Positions 48,549-57,147 of a stretch of 64,000 nt of DNA are shown piece after piece (positions within the stretch are counted from its first letter, which is position 1; each line of letters begins with the position of its first letter). The notes beneath the pieces were generated by a model that worked only from the letters and a program-made list of their open reading frames with translations, was not told the origin of the DNA and ran no database searches. The translations under genes and the position numbers were made by a program. The DNA comes from CATQHW01 sp965215345 (GTDB taxonomy: Bacteria; Spirochaetota; Spirochaetia; SZUA-6; Bin103): contig CBDCDL010000002.1 of NCBI GenBank assembly GCA_965215345.1, positions 2,418,001 to 2,482,000 on the forward strand, in the 5' to 3' direction.

Positions 48549-50089
48549 TCCGATGCCACCTCGAACGCGGACACGTTGCGCTCGGTTCGGCTGAACTCGA
48601 CGCCGACCAGGTGGATCGGCCGACCGAGGTGGCGGTACTTGTCGGCATAGCCGCGCTCCTGCAATTGGGACAGCGCTCTGCCGTCCGGTTGCGACTCGAC
48701 CACCTTGAACTCGAACAGGTAGACCGCGCCGTGGAAGCGCACCGCCAGGTCCACGCGGCCGCGGCTGGTGCTGTCCTCCACCACCACCTCCAGCCCGGCC
48801 GCCGCGAAGTGCGAATAGAACAGGCTGGCGTAGTAGCCCTCGCAGGCGGCGATGGGGTTGTTCGTATGCCACTCGTAGGGGATGCCTGCGAAGAACGCCC
48901 GGAACAGCGCATCGACGCCGGCGAAGTCGTTTGCGGCCAGCAACTCACGCAGCCGCAGGCTGGTCATCAGGTGGTTGGCGTCCGGGGGCGTCATCGCCCG
49001 CAGCAGGTGTCCGTGCAGGCCCTGGCGCACCTCTCGATTCGGATAGCCAAGCCGGTACAGCGGCTGGCCGCCCAGGTCCTCCTCGCCGACGATCGTCAGA
49101 TACCCGGTCTGAAACAGCAGCGCCTCCGGTGCGACGTCATCCACGTCGAACTTCGACAGCAGGTCGTCGGCGCCGAGCATGCCGTCCAGGGCCTGGGGGA
49201 ACACCTGCTGCGTGAGCAGCGTGTCGATCAGGAACGACGGCGTGCCGGTCTCGAACCAGTGCGCCTTGAACCGGCGGCTGCGGAGCAGCAGGAGGAGGCC
49301 GAACGGGTTGTAGACACGCTCGCCGCCGAGCCAGTTGTAACCGTTGTACCACTCGCGGATGCGGTCCCGGTCCAGGCCGTCGAGCTCCGGCGCGAACACG
49401 GCGTCCAGATCTTCCTCGGTGTAGCCGCAGATGGACGAAAACGGGGCGTCGAGCGTAAGGTCGGTGAGGTTGTTCAAGTCCGAGAACAGGCTCACTTTGG
49501 TGAACTTGCTCACGCCGGTAAAGAAGCTGAACCTGACGTCCGCGTCGGCGAACTTCACCGTCGAGTACAACCCGCGCAGGAAGTCGCGGTTGGCGCGGGC
49601 CGTGTCCGGCGTTCCAAAGGCGTCCAGGATCGGCTTGTCATACTCGTCCACCAGCACGACGACGCGCTGACCGGTGTGCCGGTGCAGCGCGCGGATCAGA
49701 TGGCGGAACCGCTCCGGTGCGGTGTCGTAGCGCCCCGCGACCCCGGTGTCTTCCTCGATCGCGTCCAGTTGCGCCATGGTCGCCCGGTGCACGTCCTCCG
49801 GCGCCTTGAACCCGCCCGCGCTGAAGTCGAGCCGCACCACGGGATGGCGCGTCGACCACGTCCAGTCGTCGTGGACGGCAAGGCCCCGGAATAGCGGTTC
49901 GTTGCCCTCGAACAGTTCCTTGAGCGTGTCTACGAACAAGCTCTTGCCGAACCGCCTGGGGCGGGAGAGGAAGTAGTGCTTGCCTTCGTCCACCAGCCGT
50001 TTGGCGTAGGCGGTCTTGTCGACGTAGTAGCAGCCGTCCTCGCGAATCTCGCGGAAGGTCTGGATTCCGATGGGGAGCTTTCGCCTCAT
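48545..50089 (-). CDS. AAA-ATPase with PD-(D/E)XK nuclease domain (DUF1703-type)
   Basis: The 514-residue protein begins with the typical KLPIGIQTFREIREDGCYYV DKT entry of the AAA_34/DUF1703 group, then Walker A as SRPRRFGKSLFVDTL and a VVVLVDEYDKPILD Walker B. The C-terminal nuclease-like core is GRVDLAVRFHGAVYLFEFKV followed by a QLxxRGYADKY helix. Such genes are numerous in spirochaetes and Bacteroidetes and are suspected of a role in DNA or defence, without proof. The start is the ATG at 50089. A broken copy of its C-terminus lies inverted just upstream. Confidence 0.85.
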   Translation of the reverse strand: MRRKLPIGIQTFREIREDGCYYVDKTAYAKRLVDEGKHYFLSRPRRFGKSLFVDTLKELFEGNEPLFRGLAVHDDWTWSTRHPVVRLDFSAGGFKAPEDVHRATMAQLDAIEEDTGVAGRYDTAPERFRHLIRALHRHTGQRVVVLVDEYDKPILDAFGTPDTARANRDFLRGLYSTVKFADADVRFSFFTGVSKFTKVSLFSDLNNLTDLTLDAPFSSICGYTEEDLDAVFAPELDGLDRDRIREWYNGYNWLGGERVYNPFGLLLLLRSRRFKAHWFETGTPSFLIDTLLTQQVFPQALDGMLGADDLLSKFDVDDVAPEALLFQTGYLTIVGEEDLGGQPLYRLGYPNREVRQGLHGHLLRAMTPPDANHLMTSLRLRELLAANDFAGVDALFRAFFAGIPYEWHTNNPIAACEGYYASLFYSHFAAAGLEVVVEDSTSRGRVDLAVRFHGAVYLFEFKVVESQPDGRALSQLQERGYADKYRHLGRPIHLVGVEFSRTERNVSAFEVASE

Positions 50090-50127
50090 GTCAGTCGCTG
50101 AGCCAACGCGCACCCCACGCTACCACA

Positions 50128-50367
50128 AAGGAGTATCCCGGCTGGCGGGATGGGGGAGCTCGGCTGTTCGAGTTCAAGGTGGTGGAGATGGCGCCGTCCG
50201 GGACCGCTCCGGCGCAGCTTCGGCAACGCGGGTACGCGGACAAGTATCGCCATCTCGGCGTGCCGATCCACCTGATCGGCGTCGAGTTCAGCCGCGACGC
50301 GCGCAACGTCACCGCGTTCGACGTCTGCCGGGATGACTCGTCAGCGGCTGCCAGGCAGCCCCCGTGA
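50128..50367 (+). pseudogene. Remnant of the nuclease domain of a DUF1703-type ATPase
   Basis: The frame from about 50161 reads RLFEFKVVEMAPSG, then QLRQRGYADKYRHLG, and IHLIGVEFSRDARNV. It matches the last about 55 residues of the neighbouring intact gene at about 70 percent identity, by eye. The ATPase part and a proper start are absent, so it is a dead fragment, on the opposite strand from the intact copy. The match dies out upstream of about 50158. Confidence 0.85.
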
Positions 50368-50392
50368 GGGATGCCGCAGGCGACCATCGACG

Positions 50393-51394
50393 CTACGTAT
50401 CGCGCAGGTACTGCGCGTCCAGGAGATCGGCGACCGGCAACGGGTCGCTGATCGACGGCGCGCACCGCGCGCCGCCCCGGGTCAGGTTCAGGCCGTGGTC
50501 GCCCACCGTCCGCGCCACGGAGGCAGCCCGGACGCGGCCCTGCCGCGCGTCCAGTACCGCACGCAGCATGGGATGGACGTCCCGGATCGCCTGCTCGAAC
50601 AGATCGAAGATGCTGGCGGTCGATACGTCGGCGCGATCGCACGGGTGGCACCAGCGCCGGTGTGATTCGTTGGCCCAGTCGACGGTGCGGTCGATCCGTA
50701 CCGGATGGAACATTGCCAGGCGCCGGCGGCCTCCCTGCTCGTGCCGTTCCATCTCCATCGCGCGCCGGCGGAAGCCGGGGTTTCGCGGGTCGGTCATCGC
50801 GAAGAATCGCAGGGCGTCGCGGTAGGCGTTGCCCACGCGGGCGTGATCGGTGGCCGGGTCGTGGGCGCGGGGGTACACCTCGGCGATGGCGGCGACCAGC
50901 CCGGCACGCAAGGCGGACGGGAGCTCCTCGCCCAGGCGCACATCGGAGAAGACGTCGACCGTTCGCACGTCGCCGCGGAGCCGTTCGGCCAACAGGACGT
51001 CCAGGATGCGTTCCAGGAACGCGTGGCAGCGGCGCAGGCGACGCGTTGCCGGATTCCCCGGCACGAACCAGCCGGCGTGGTAGACCACATACGGGTGCCA
51101 GGAGCGGTCGAGGGCGGCGTGCGTGGCCATCCCCGCGGCGAACGCGGCGGTCTCCGCCCCCGGAGGGGCGTGTCGCAGGAAGGCGGCCACCAGGCTGCCG
51201 AAGCGGGCGCGGTGCATCAACGGCCCGAAACGGAACCCGTGCGGCCGGGTTCGCAGGGCGTGGAAGAACAGGTCCGGTCCCTGGGCACCCAGACGCAACG
51301 CGTTGCCGGCCGCAGAGAGCGGCTCCTCGCCTTCCGCGCCGAGACGCCGGACCGCTTCCTCGGCGAACAGCAGGTGGGACACGTGAGCGGGCAT
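50393..51394 (-). CDS. Zinc-dependent phospholipase C-like protein
   Basis: The 333-residue protein has the layout of the zinc-dependent phospholipase C family: HVSHLLFAEEAV at the N-terminus, LGAQGPDLFFH, and MATHAALDRSWHPYVVYH with its HxxxD...HP zinc ligands. The ATG at 51394 removes 34 upstream residues that look noncoding. No signal peptide is seen, so it seems cytoplasmic. Substrate and activity are unknown. The gap 51395-51504 before the tRNA shows no other gene. Confidence 0.8.
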   Translation of the reverse strand: MPAHVSHLLFAEEAVRRLGAEGEEPLSAAGNALRLGAQGPDLFFHALRTRPHGFRFGPLMHRARFGSLVAAFLRHAPPGAETAAFAAGMATHAALDRSWHPYVVYHAGWFVPGNPATRRLRRCHAFLERILDVLLAERLRGDVRTVDVFSDVRLGEELPSALRAGLVAAIAEVYPRAHDPATDHARVGNAYRDALRFFAMTDPRNPGFRRRAMEMERHEQGGRRRLAMFHPVRIDRTVDWANESHRRWCHPCDRADVSTASIFDLFEQAIRDVHPMLRAVLDARQGRVRAASVARTVGDHGLNLTRGGARCAPSISDPLPVADLLDAQYLRDT

Positions 51395-51504
51395 GCCTGC
51401 CGGTGAGTCTGTCGGAATGGCGGCGCCAGCGGAATGCCCTGCCGGCGGCTGCCCGGCACGGGTATTGTCCTCGATCGGTGCCGGATGGTAGAACACGCCT
51501 CGAA

Positions 51505-51577
51505 GCCGCTGTAGCTCAGTTGGTAGAGCAAGGGACTGAAAATCCCTGTGTCAACAGTTCGATTCTGTTCGGCGGCA
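51505..51577 (+). tRNA. tRNA-Phe (GAA)
   Basis: The 73-base cloverleaf has acceptor GCCGCTG/CGGCGGC (one T-G pair), D-arm with AGCTCAGTTGGTAGAGC, anticodon arm AGGGA-CTGAAAA-TCCCT with anticodon GAA, and T-arm AACAG-TTCGATT-CTGTT. Discriminator is A; CCA is not encoded. Confidence 0.96.
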
Positions 51578-51619
51578 TCCTGTTCGGGGAGCATCCTGTC
51601 GGGGGACTCGGGCAACGCT

Positions 51620-52348
51620 TCAGGTGCGTTTCCACGCGTACGGGCCGCTGAGGTAACCGCTGTCGTCGTCAGGCGGTTCGGCGTACACATACAGCAGCAG
51701 CTCGTCGGCAAGGATGCCTTCCGGGAGCGCGGACTCCAGGTCGATGCGTTCGGCGAACGCCCACGCTGCCACGCGCGATCCCGCGCTCCCGTACAGCCAC
51801 ACTTCGTATGACGCGAAGGGGCCGGTGACGGCCAGCTCGTTCGCGTCGATCGCGACGTCCATCGCCTCTGCCTGCCGCCGGGCCTCGGGCCCGGTGCCGC
51901 CGGCGATCCGGAAGGACGTCTCCGCGATCTGACCGGCGATGTCCTGAACGATCACGCGATAGACGCCCGCCGGCAGTGGCTCGTCCTCGAGCATCGCCAG
52001 CGCCGTCGACCCGATCCAGGTGCCGGAGTCGGATCGATCGACCACCCACACCTCGGGCGTCAGCCTCCAGAAGAGTTGCGCCTCGTCGTTCATCACGTAC
52101 AGAGCGTCCAGGTCGTCCAGGCCGTCGGCATCGCTGACCCGGGCGAACAGAGTCAGGGTCTCGTAGGTGCGCCCCTGGCGCAGATCCGCGAACACCACCC
52201 GCTTCCAGAACAGCTCGTGCGCCTCCGGAGCCGCAACCTCGCAGGCGGCCAGCAGGCAGAGCAGGCCGACGACACCGGCAGCACGGACGAGTCCGCCGGC
52301 ACGGACGAGTCCGCCCCGTCCGCTACGACCCGTGGCAGGCAAGCACAT
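51620..52348 (-). CDS. Putative lipoprotein of unknown function
   Basis: A signal with VGLLCLLAACEVAAPE shows a lipobox (LAAC), so the protein is likely exported and lipid-anchored. The mature part of about 210 residues is beta-rich with DADGLDDLDALYVMNDEAQL and a repeated pattern of short strands, as in Ig-like or sandwich domains; I cannot name a family. The ATG at 52348 overlaps the hisC stop by 26 bp; GTG codons nearer the signal are alternatives. It follows hisC on the same strand and may be co-transcribed. Confidence 0.7.
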   Translation of the reverse strand: MCLPATGRSGRGGLVRAGGLVRAAGVVGLLCLLAACEVAAPEAHELFWKRVVFADLRQGRTYETLTLFARVSDADGLDDLDALYVMNDEAQLFWRLTPEVWVVDRSDSGTWIGSTALAMLEDEPLPAGVYRVIVQDIAGQIAETSFRIAGGTGPEARRQAEAMDVAIDANELAVTGPFASYEVWLYGSAGSRVAAWAFAERIDLESALPEGILADELLLYVYAEPPDDDSGYLSGPYAWKRT

Positions 52349-53441
52349 CGGCCAGCCCGGCCAGCAGCGACCGGTTCTCCGGCTCGGTCCCGATGGTGAC
52401 GCGCAGCCAGCCGGCGAGCGCCGCCGGTCGCGTCCAGCAGCGCACCACCAGCCCGCGCCGCAGGAGGGCGTCGGCCACCATGGCGGCACGTTCGCCGATC
52501 CGGACCATGATGAAGTTGGTGTGCGTGGGCACGAACGGCAGCCCCAGGGCGTCGAATCCGGCGGTGAGCTGCGCCTTGCCGTCGCGGTTCACCTGCAGGG
52601 TCCGCTGCAGGAACTCCCGGTCGTCGGCCGCCGCCAAGCCGGCGGCCTGCGCCGTCACCGACAGATCGAAGGGCGGGCGCACCCGGTGCATGAGGTCGAC
52701 CACGCGTGGATCGCCGCAGGCGAAGCCGAAGCGGATGCCGGCCAGGCCGTGGCTCTTGGAGAAGGTGCGGGTGACCAGCAGGTTGGTCACGCCGTCGCGC
52801 ACCCGCCCCATCGTGTCGGGTCGCAGGGCGGGGTCGGCGAAGTCCGCGTACGCCTCGTCGTGGATGAGCAGCACGTCATCCGGCAGCGCGGCCAGCAGCC
52901 CGGCGAAGCGCCGCTCGTCGACCAGCGTCCCGGTGGGATTGTTGGGATTGCACAGGAACACCGCCTTGGTCGCGCCGGTAATCGTCTCCAGGATCGCCTC
53001 CACGTCGATCGCCATGCCGTCCATGGCCGACCGCACGACGCGCGCGCCCATGATCCGGGCGACGATCTCGTACATGCTGAAGGTCACGTCCGGCACGATC
53101 ACCTCGTCCTCCGCGTGCAGGAACGCCATCGCCGCGGCAAGCAGCAGCGCGTCGGAGCCGTTGCCGGCGATCAGGTGCTCGGGGGTCAGGTCCAGAAGGG
53201 TGGCGAGCCGCTCGCGCACCTGCCGCGTGCTCGACTCCACGTAGCGGTGGGAGAGGTCGAGCGCGTCGCGGATGGCCGCGACCGCGGCCGGTGAGGCGCC
53301 GAGCGGGTTCTCGTTGGAGGCCAGCTTGATGACGTCGTCCCGGCCGGACTTCTTCATCGCCTCTTCCAGGGACGTGCCGGGGACGTACGGGGCGATGTCG
53401 AGCACGGACGGGTTGGCCCGCCGGTAGGGATCGAACGGCAT
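52323..53441 (-). CDS. hisC: Histidinol-phosphate aminotransferase
   Basis: HisC transaminates imidazole acetol phosphate. The 372 residues include KLASNENPLGASP, FLCNPNNPTGT, LLIHDEAYADFAD with the PLP aspartate, and the Schiff-base lysine in TRTFSKSHGLAGIRFGF, and end with VTIGTEPENRSLL as usual. It diverges from argR with a 72-bp gap that holds the argR control site. Related aromatic aminotransferases cannot be excluded from sequence alone. Confidence 0.92.
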   Translation of the reverse strand: MPFDPYRRANPSVLDIAPYVPGTSLEEAMKKSGRDDVIKLASNENPLGASPAAVAAIRDALDLSHRYVESSTRQVRERLATLLDLTPEHLIAGNGSDALLLAAAMAFLHAEDEVIVPDVTFSMYEIVARIMGARVVRSAMDGMAIDVEAILETITGATKAVFLCNPNNPTGTLVDERRFAGLLAALPDDVLLIHDEAYADFADPALRPDTMGRVRDGVTNLLVTRTFSKSHGLAGIRFGFACGDPRVVDLMHRVRPPFDLSVTAQAAGLAAADDREFLQRTLQVNRDGKAQLTAGFDALGLPFVPTHTNFIMVRIGERAAMVADALLRRGLVVRCWTRPAALAGWLRVTIGTEPENRSLLAGLADVLACHGS

Positions 53442-53478
53442 GCGCTGACGCTATCCGATTCCGACTCCGCCGGTCATG

Positions 53479-53512
53479 TTGACAATTGATGCAGATCCGT
53501 GCATATTTATGC
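53479..53512 (+). promoter_or_regulatory. argR-arg operon promoter with overlapping ARG-box-like palindromes
   Basis: TTGACA (53479-53484) and CATATT (53502-53507) are 17 bp apart. GCATATTTATGC at 53501-53512 is a perfect 12-bp palindrome resembling half-to-half ARG boxes and covers the -10. A second inverted repeat ATGCA-N6-TGCAT lies at 53489-53504. Self-repression by ArgR is the natural reading. The predicted start coincides with the ATG at 53514. Confidence 0.65.
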
Positions 53513-53513
53513 C

Positions 53514-53993
53514 ATGCCCGATCGAAGACTCAGGTTGGCGGCGATCCGCAGGATCATCAGCCGGGGCGGAACCACGCAGCAGGAAGAGCTGCTGGCGGCG
53601 CTGGCGCGCGACGGCTTCACCGTGACCCAGTCGACCCTGTCGCGTGATCTGCGCGACCTGCGGGTGGCGCGCGTGCCGGACGGCGAGCACGGCTATCGCT
53701 ACGGCTTCGCCGAGGCGGAACCCATGGCCGGTTCCCGTTCGGGGCTGGTGAACGACATCAAGAACGGCTTGGTGGAGCTGGTCTTCTCCGGCAACCTGCT
53801 GGTCGTCCACACCCTTCCGGGACACGCCGCCAGCGTGGCGCGCGCCCTGGACAACCTGCCGATCGACGAGCTGGCGGGAACGATCGCCGGCGACGACACG
53901 GTGCTGGCGGTCCTGCGCGAGGGCGTCGACCGCGACCGGTGCCTGCGCGTCCTGGCCGCGGCGGTGCCGGGCGTGGCGGGGCTGTCCGCATGA
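53514..53993 (+). CDS. argR: Arginine repressor ArgR
   Basis: ArgR hexamers bind arginine and repress arginine synthesis. The winged helix (AAIRRIISRGGTTQQEELLA and VTQSTLSRDLRDLRVARV) and the C-terminal oligomerising, arginine-binding domain (HTLPGHAASVARALDNLP, then GTIAGDDTVLAVLRE) are intact in 159 residues. The ATG at 53514 is preferred to a GTG at 53499 within the promoter. Its stop overlaps the start of argC, placing the repressor first in its own regulon. Confidence 0.94.
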   Translation: MPDRRLRLAAIRRIISRGGTTQQEELLAALARDGFTVTQSTLSRDLRDLRVARVPDGEHGYRYGFAEAEPMAGSRSGLVNDIKNGLVELVFSGNLLVVHTLPGHAASVARALDNLPIDELAGTIAGDDTVLAVLREGVDRDRCLRVLAAAVPGVAGLSA

Positions 53994-55021
53994 AGGCGGC
54001 GGTCCTGGGCGCGACCGGCTATGCCGGGGCGACGCTGGCGCGCCTGCTGGCCGAGCACCCGGACGTGCAGACCCTGGTCCTTGCCTCCGGCTCCCGGGCG
54101 GGTGCGCCGGTCGCGGAGGCGGTGCCGGAGCTGTCGCCGCGCGGGTTGTCGGCGATTGGCGGCGGCACGCTGGCATCGGTCGACCAGGCGGCGGCGGCCA
54201 GCGTCGACGTGGTGTTCGCAGCGCTGCCGCACCTGTCGTCCGCGCAGACCCTGGAGCCGTTTCTGGGCCGCACGGTGGTGGTGGATCTGTCGGCGGACTT
54301 CCGCATCGCCGACCCCGCGCGGTTCGCCGCCGCCTACGGTCAGCCGCCGGCACGCCCGGATCTGCTCGGTGAAGCCGTCTACGGCCTTCCGGAGCGGTAC
54401 CGGGAACGGCTTCGCTCGGCCGACCTGATCGCCAGTCCCGGCTGCTTTCCGACGGCGGTGCTGTTGCCGCTGTTGCCGGTGCTGGCGGCCGGCCTGGTGA
54501 GCGACCCGGTCGTCGCCTGCGCGGTCACCGGGCTGTCCGGCGCCGGCCGCAAGGCGGACGCCGCCTGGACCTTCTGCGATCGCAGCGAGACCGCGGCCGC
54601 GTACAACCCCGGCACCAGCCACCGCCACGTGCCCGAGATGGTGCAGGAGATGGAGGCGGTGCGCCCCGGAGCATCGCTGTGGTTCACCCCGCACACGGCG
54701 CCGATGAAGCGGGGCATCGCCGCCACCATCACCGCCCCCGCGGCGGCCCGTGCCGACACGGAAGCGGTCGGCGCGGCGCTGCGGGCGGCCTACGATGACG
54801 CGCCGTTCGTGCGGCTGCTCGACGACCGCCTGCCGGCGACCGGCTCGGTGTGGGGATCCAATCGTTGCGACATCGCGTGGCGGGTCGACGGCGGCGCGGT
54901 GCTGCTGTTCGCGGCGCTCGACAACCTGGTCAAGGGCGCCGCAGGCCAGGCGGTGCAGGCCATGAACCTGCGCATGGGGCTGCCGGAAGAGCGCGGCCTG
55001 CCCGTGCACGGGACGCCATGA
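53990..55021 (+). CDS. argC: N-acetyl-gamma-glutamyl-phosphate reductase
   Basis: ArgC reduces N-acetylglutamyl phosphate with NADPH. GATGYAGATLARLL is the nucleotide-binding turn, and the active-site cysteine is in IASPGCFPTA. It has 343 residues. It overlaps argR (ATGA) upstream and argB (ATGA) downstream, a sign of tight translational coupling. argJ, which would recycle acetyl groups, is not in the window. Confidence 0.95.
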   Translation: MKAAVLGATGYAGATLARLLAEHPDVQTLVLASGSRAGAPVAEAVPELSPRGLSAIGGGTLASVDQAAAASVDVVFAALPHLSSAQTLEPFLGRTVVVDLSADFRIADPARFAAAYGQPPARPDLLGEAVYGLPERYRERLRSADLIASPGCFPTAVLLPLLPVLAAGLVSDPVVACAVTGLSGAGRKADAAWTFCDRSETAAAYNPGTSHRHVPEMVQEMEAVRPGASLWFTPHTAPMKRGIAATITAPAAARADTEAVGAALRAAYDDAPFVRLLDDRLPATGSVWGSNRCDIAWRVDGGAVLLFAALDNLVKGAAGQAVQAMNLRMGLPEERGLPVHGTP

Positions 55022-55845
55022 CCGGCAGGGGCGCCTCCACGCGGACGGCGGTGATCAAGCTCGGCGGGCGGGCGCTGGAGGAAGCGGCGTTGCGCGGCGT
55101 GTTCGCCGCGGAGCTGGCCTCGCTGGCAGGCCGCGGGCAGGCTGGTACCTGGCGCGTGATCGTCGTGCACGGCGGCGCGGCGGAGGTGACCGCGATGAGC
55201 CGCCGCCTGGGACACGAACCGCGCTTCCACGAGGGTATCCGGCTCACCACCGCGGAGGAGATGGAGGTAGTCGACATGGTGCTGGCCGGCAGCGCCAACA
55301 AGCGGCTGGTACGCGCGCTGAGCGCCGCCGGCGTGAGCGCGGTCGGCATCTGCGGATCGGACGGGCCGACCCTGGCCGCGCAGGCGGAGGCCGTGCCGCC
55401 GGGCACCCGTACCGGGCGAATCGACGGCGTCGACACCCGCCTGCTCGCCACGCTGACCGGCGCGGGGTTCGTGCCGGTGGTCAGCCCGGTCTGCGACGAC
55501 GGCGCCGGCGGCGGCATCAACGTCAACGCGGACACCGTCGCGTTCCGGGTGGCGACCGCGCTCGACTCCGCCGCCCTGCTGTTCATCTCCGACATCGATG
55601 GCGTGCTCAAGGAGGGGACGGTGTTGCGGCGCCTCGATCCGGCGAGCGCGGATGCCGAGATCGAGGCGGGGACCATCACCGACGGCATGATCCCGAAGAT
55701 CAGGTCGTCGGTCGCCGCGGTCACCGCGGGCGTCGGCCGCGTGCTCATCGGCGACTATGGTGCGGCGGGGGCGCTGCGGGCGCTGCTGGACGGCGCGCGC
55801 GGCACCGTGATCGCGGCCGCCGGGGACGGAGCGCCGTCGCGCTGA
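55018..55845 (+). CDS. argB: Acetylglutamate kinase
   Basis: ArgB phosphorylates N-acetylglutamate, the controlled step of the pathway. The 275 residues have the amino-acid-kinase fold with VIKLGGRAL, VVHGGAAEVT, GINVNADTVAFRVATAL and GTITDGMIPKI. The short N-terminus lacks the extra kinked helix found in arginine-inhibited hexameric forms, so allosteric inhibition by arginine may be weak; that is inference. Confidence 0.95.
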   Translation: MTGRGASTRTAVIKLGGRALEEAALRGVFAAELASLAGRGQAGTWRVIVVHGGAAEVTAMSRRLGHEPRFHEGIRLTTAEEMEVVDMVLAGSANKRLVRALSAAGVSAVGICGSDGPTLAAQAEAVPPGTRTGRIDGVDTRLLATLTGAGFVPVVSPVCDDGAGGGINVNADTVAFRVATALDSAALLFISDIDGVLKEGTVLRRLDPASADAEIEAGTITDGMIPKIRSSVAAVTAGVGRVLIGDYGAAGALRALLDGARGTVIAAAGDGAPSR

Positions 55846-55912
55846 ACCGATCGAGTCGCACTGAACGAATTGCAAGACCGACCGAAATCAACGATCAGAG
55901 GAGAACCCGACC

Positions 55913-57127
55913 ATGCAGATCAAGGCCGCGATCGTCACCGATCATCCCTTTCCCAACGCCTTCTCGCCGGAGATGCTGCTGTTGGAGCACGGCTCCGGGT
56001 GCCGGGTCACCGACACCGCGGGCAAGAGCTACCTGGACCTCGGCGCCGGCATCGCCGTGAACGCGCTCGGCTACGGGCGTGAAGACCTGGCGGACGTCGC
56101 CGCCGCGCAGATGCGCAAGCTCGTGCACGTCTCCAACCTGTACACCACCGGCCCGGCGCTGGAGCTCGCCGGCAAGCTGACCGGCGACCGCTTCGCGGCG
56201 GTGCAGTACATGAACAGCGGCGCGGAGGCCAACGAGTCGGCGCTCAAGTTCGCGCGCATGTACGCCCATCGCGGCGAGAAGAACGCCGAACGGCACAAGA
56301 TCCTGGCGTTCACCGGAGGGTTCCACGGGCGCACCTACGGCGCGCTGGCCTGTACGGCGACGCCCAAGTACCAGGAGCCGTTCCGGCCCATGCTGCCCGG
56401 TGTCGAGGTCGCGCCCTACAACGACGTGGAAGCGCTGCGCAAGACGCTCGACGGTACTTTCGCCGGCGTCATCGTCGAGGTGGTGCAGGGCGAGGGCGGG
56501 CTGCAGTCCATGACGCCGGAGTTCGCGGCGGCGCTCAACGCCTGCCGCGACGCGCACGACCTCATCCTGATCGCCGACGAGGTGCAGACCGGCCTGGGAC
56601 GTACCGGCCACCTGTTCGCCTCCGACAGCGCCGGTCTGAAGCCGGACATCGTCACGCTGGCCAAGCCGCTGGCCGGCGGCCTGCCGCTGTCGGCGGTGCT
56701 GCTGCCCGCGGCGGTGAACGACCGGCTCCACTTCGGCGAGCACGGCACCACCTTCGGGGGCGGGCCGGTGACCTGCGCGCTGGCCTCGCACGTGTTCGAC
56801 ATCCTCACCGATCCGGCGTTCCTGGCCGCCGTCCGCGAGCGCGGCGAGCAGCTCCGGCAGGGGCTGGAGTCGCTGCGGGAGGCGCACGGGCTGGGGCCGG
56901 TGGTGGGCGCCGGGCTGCTGCGCGGCGTGCACGTACCGGGCACCAGCAGCGGTCCTGCGGGCGAGCAGCCCCGGATCCAGGCGCTGTCGACCGCGCTGCG
57001 CACAGCGGGCGTGCTGGTACTCCGCTCGGGCGATGACGTGATGCGCATCGCGCCGCCGCTGGTGATCTCGGCCGACGAGATCGCCGAGGGGCTGCGCTGC
57101 ATGGACACGACGCTGGCCGGCCTGTAG
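55913..57127 (+). CDS. argD: Acetylornithine aminotransferase
   Basis: ArgD is a class III PLP aminotransferase forming N-acetylornithine. VQYMNSGAEANESALKFARMY, GFHGRTYGALACT, LILIADEVQTGLGRTG and the PLP lysine in TLAKPLAGGLPL are all present in 404 residues. GAGGAGAA precedes the ATG. It lies 67 bp after argB in the arg operon. Confidence 0.94.
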   Translation: MQIKAAIVTDHPFPNAFSPEMLLLEHGSGCRVTDTAGKSYLDLGAGIAVNALGYGREDLADVAAAQMRKLVHVSNLYTTGPALELAGKLTGDRFAAVQYMNSGAEANESALKFARMYAHRGEKNAERHKILAFTGGFHGRTYGALACTATPKYQEPFRPMLPGVEVAPYNDVEALRKTLDGTFAGVIVEVVQGEGGLQSMTPEFAAALNACRDAHDLILIADEVQTGLGRTGHLFASDSAGLKPDIVTLAKPLAGGLPLSAVLLPAAVNDRLHFGEHGTTFGGGPVTCALASHVFDILTDPAFLAAVRERGEQLRQGLESLREAHGLGPVVGAGLLRGVHVPGTSSGPAGEQPRIQALSTALRTAGVLVLRSGDDVMRIAPPLVISADEIAEGLRCMDTTLAGL

Positions 57128-57147
57128 GAGAGAACGGGGAGCAGCAC

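Noticed and set aside
50091..50651. 186-residue minus-strand frame over the nuclease relic
   Set aside because: No homology or start signal; the plus-strand frame matches the neighbouring nuclease domain.
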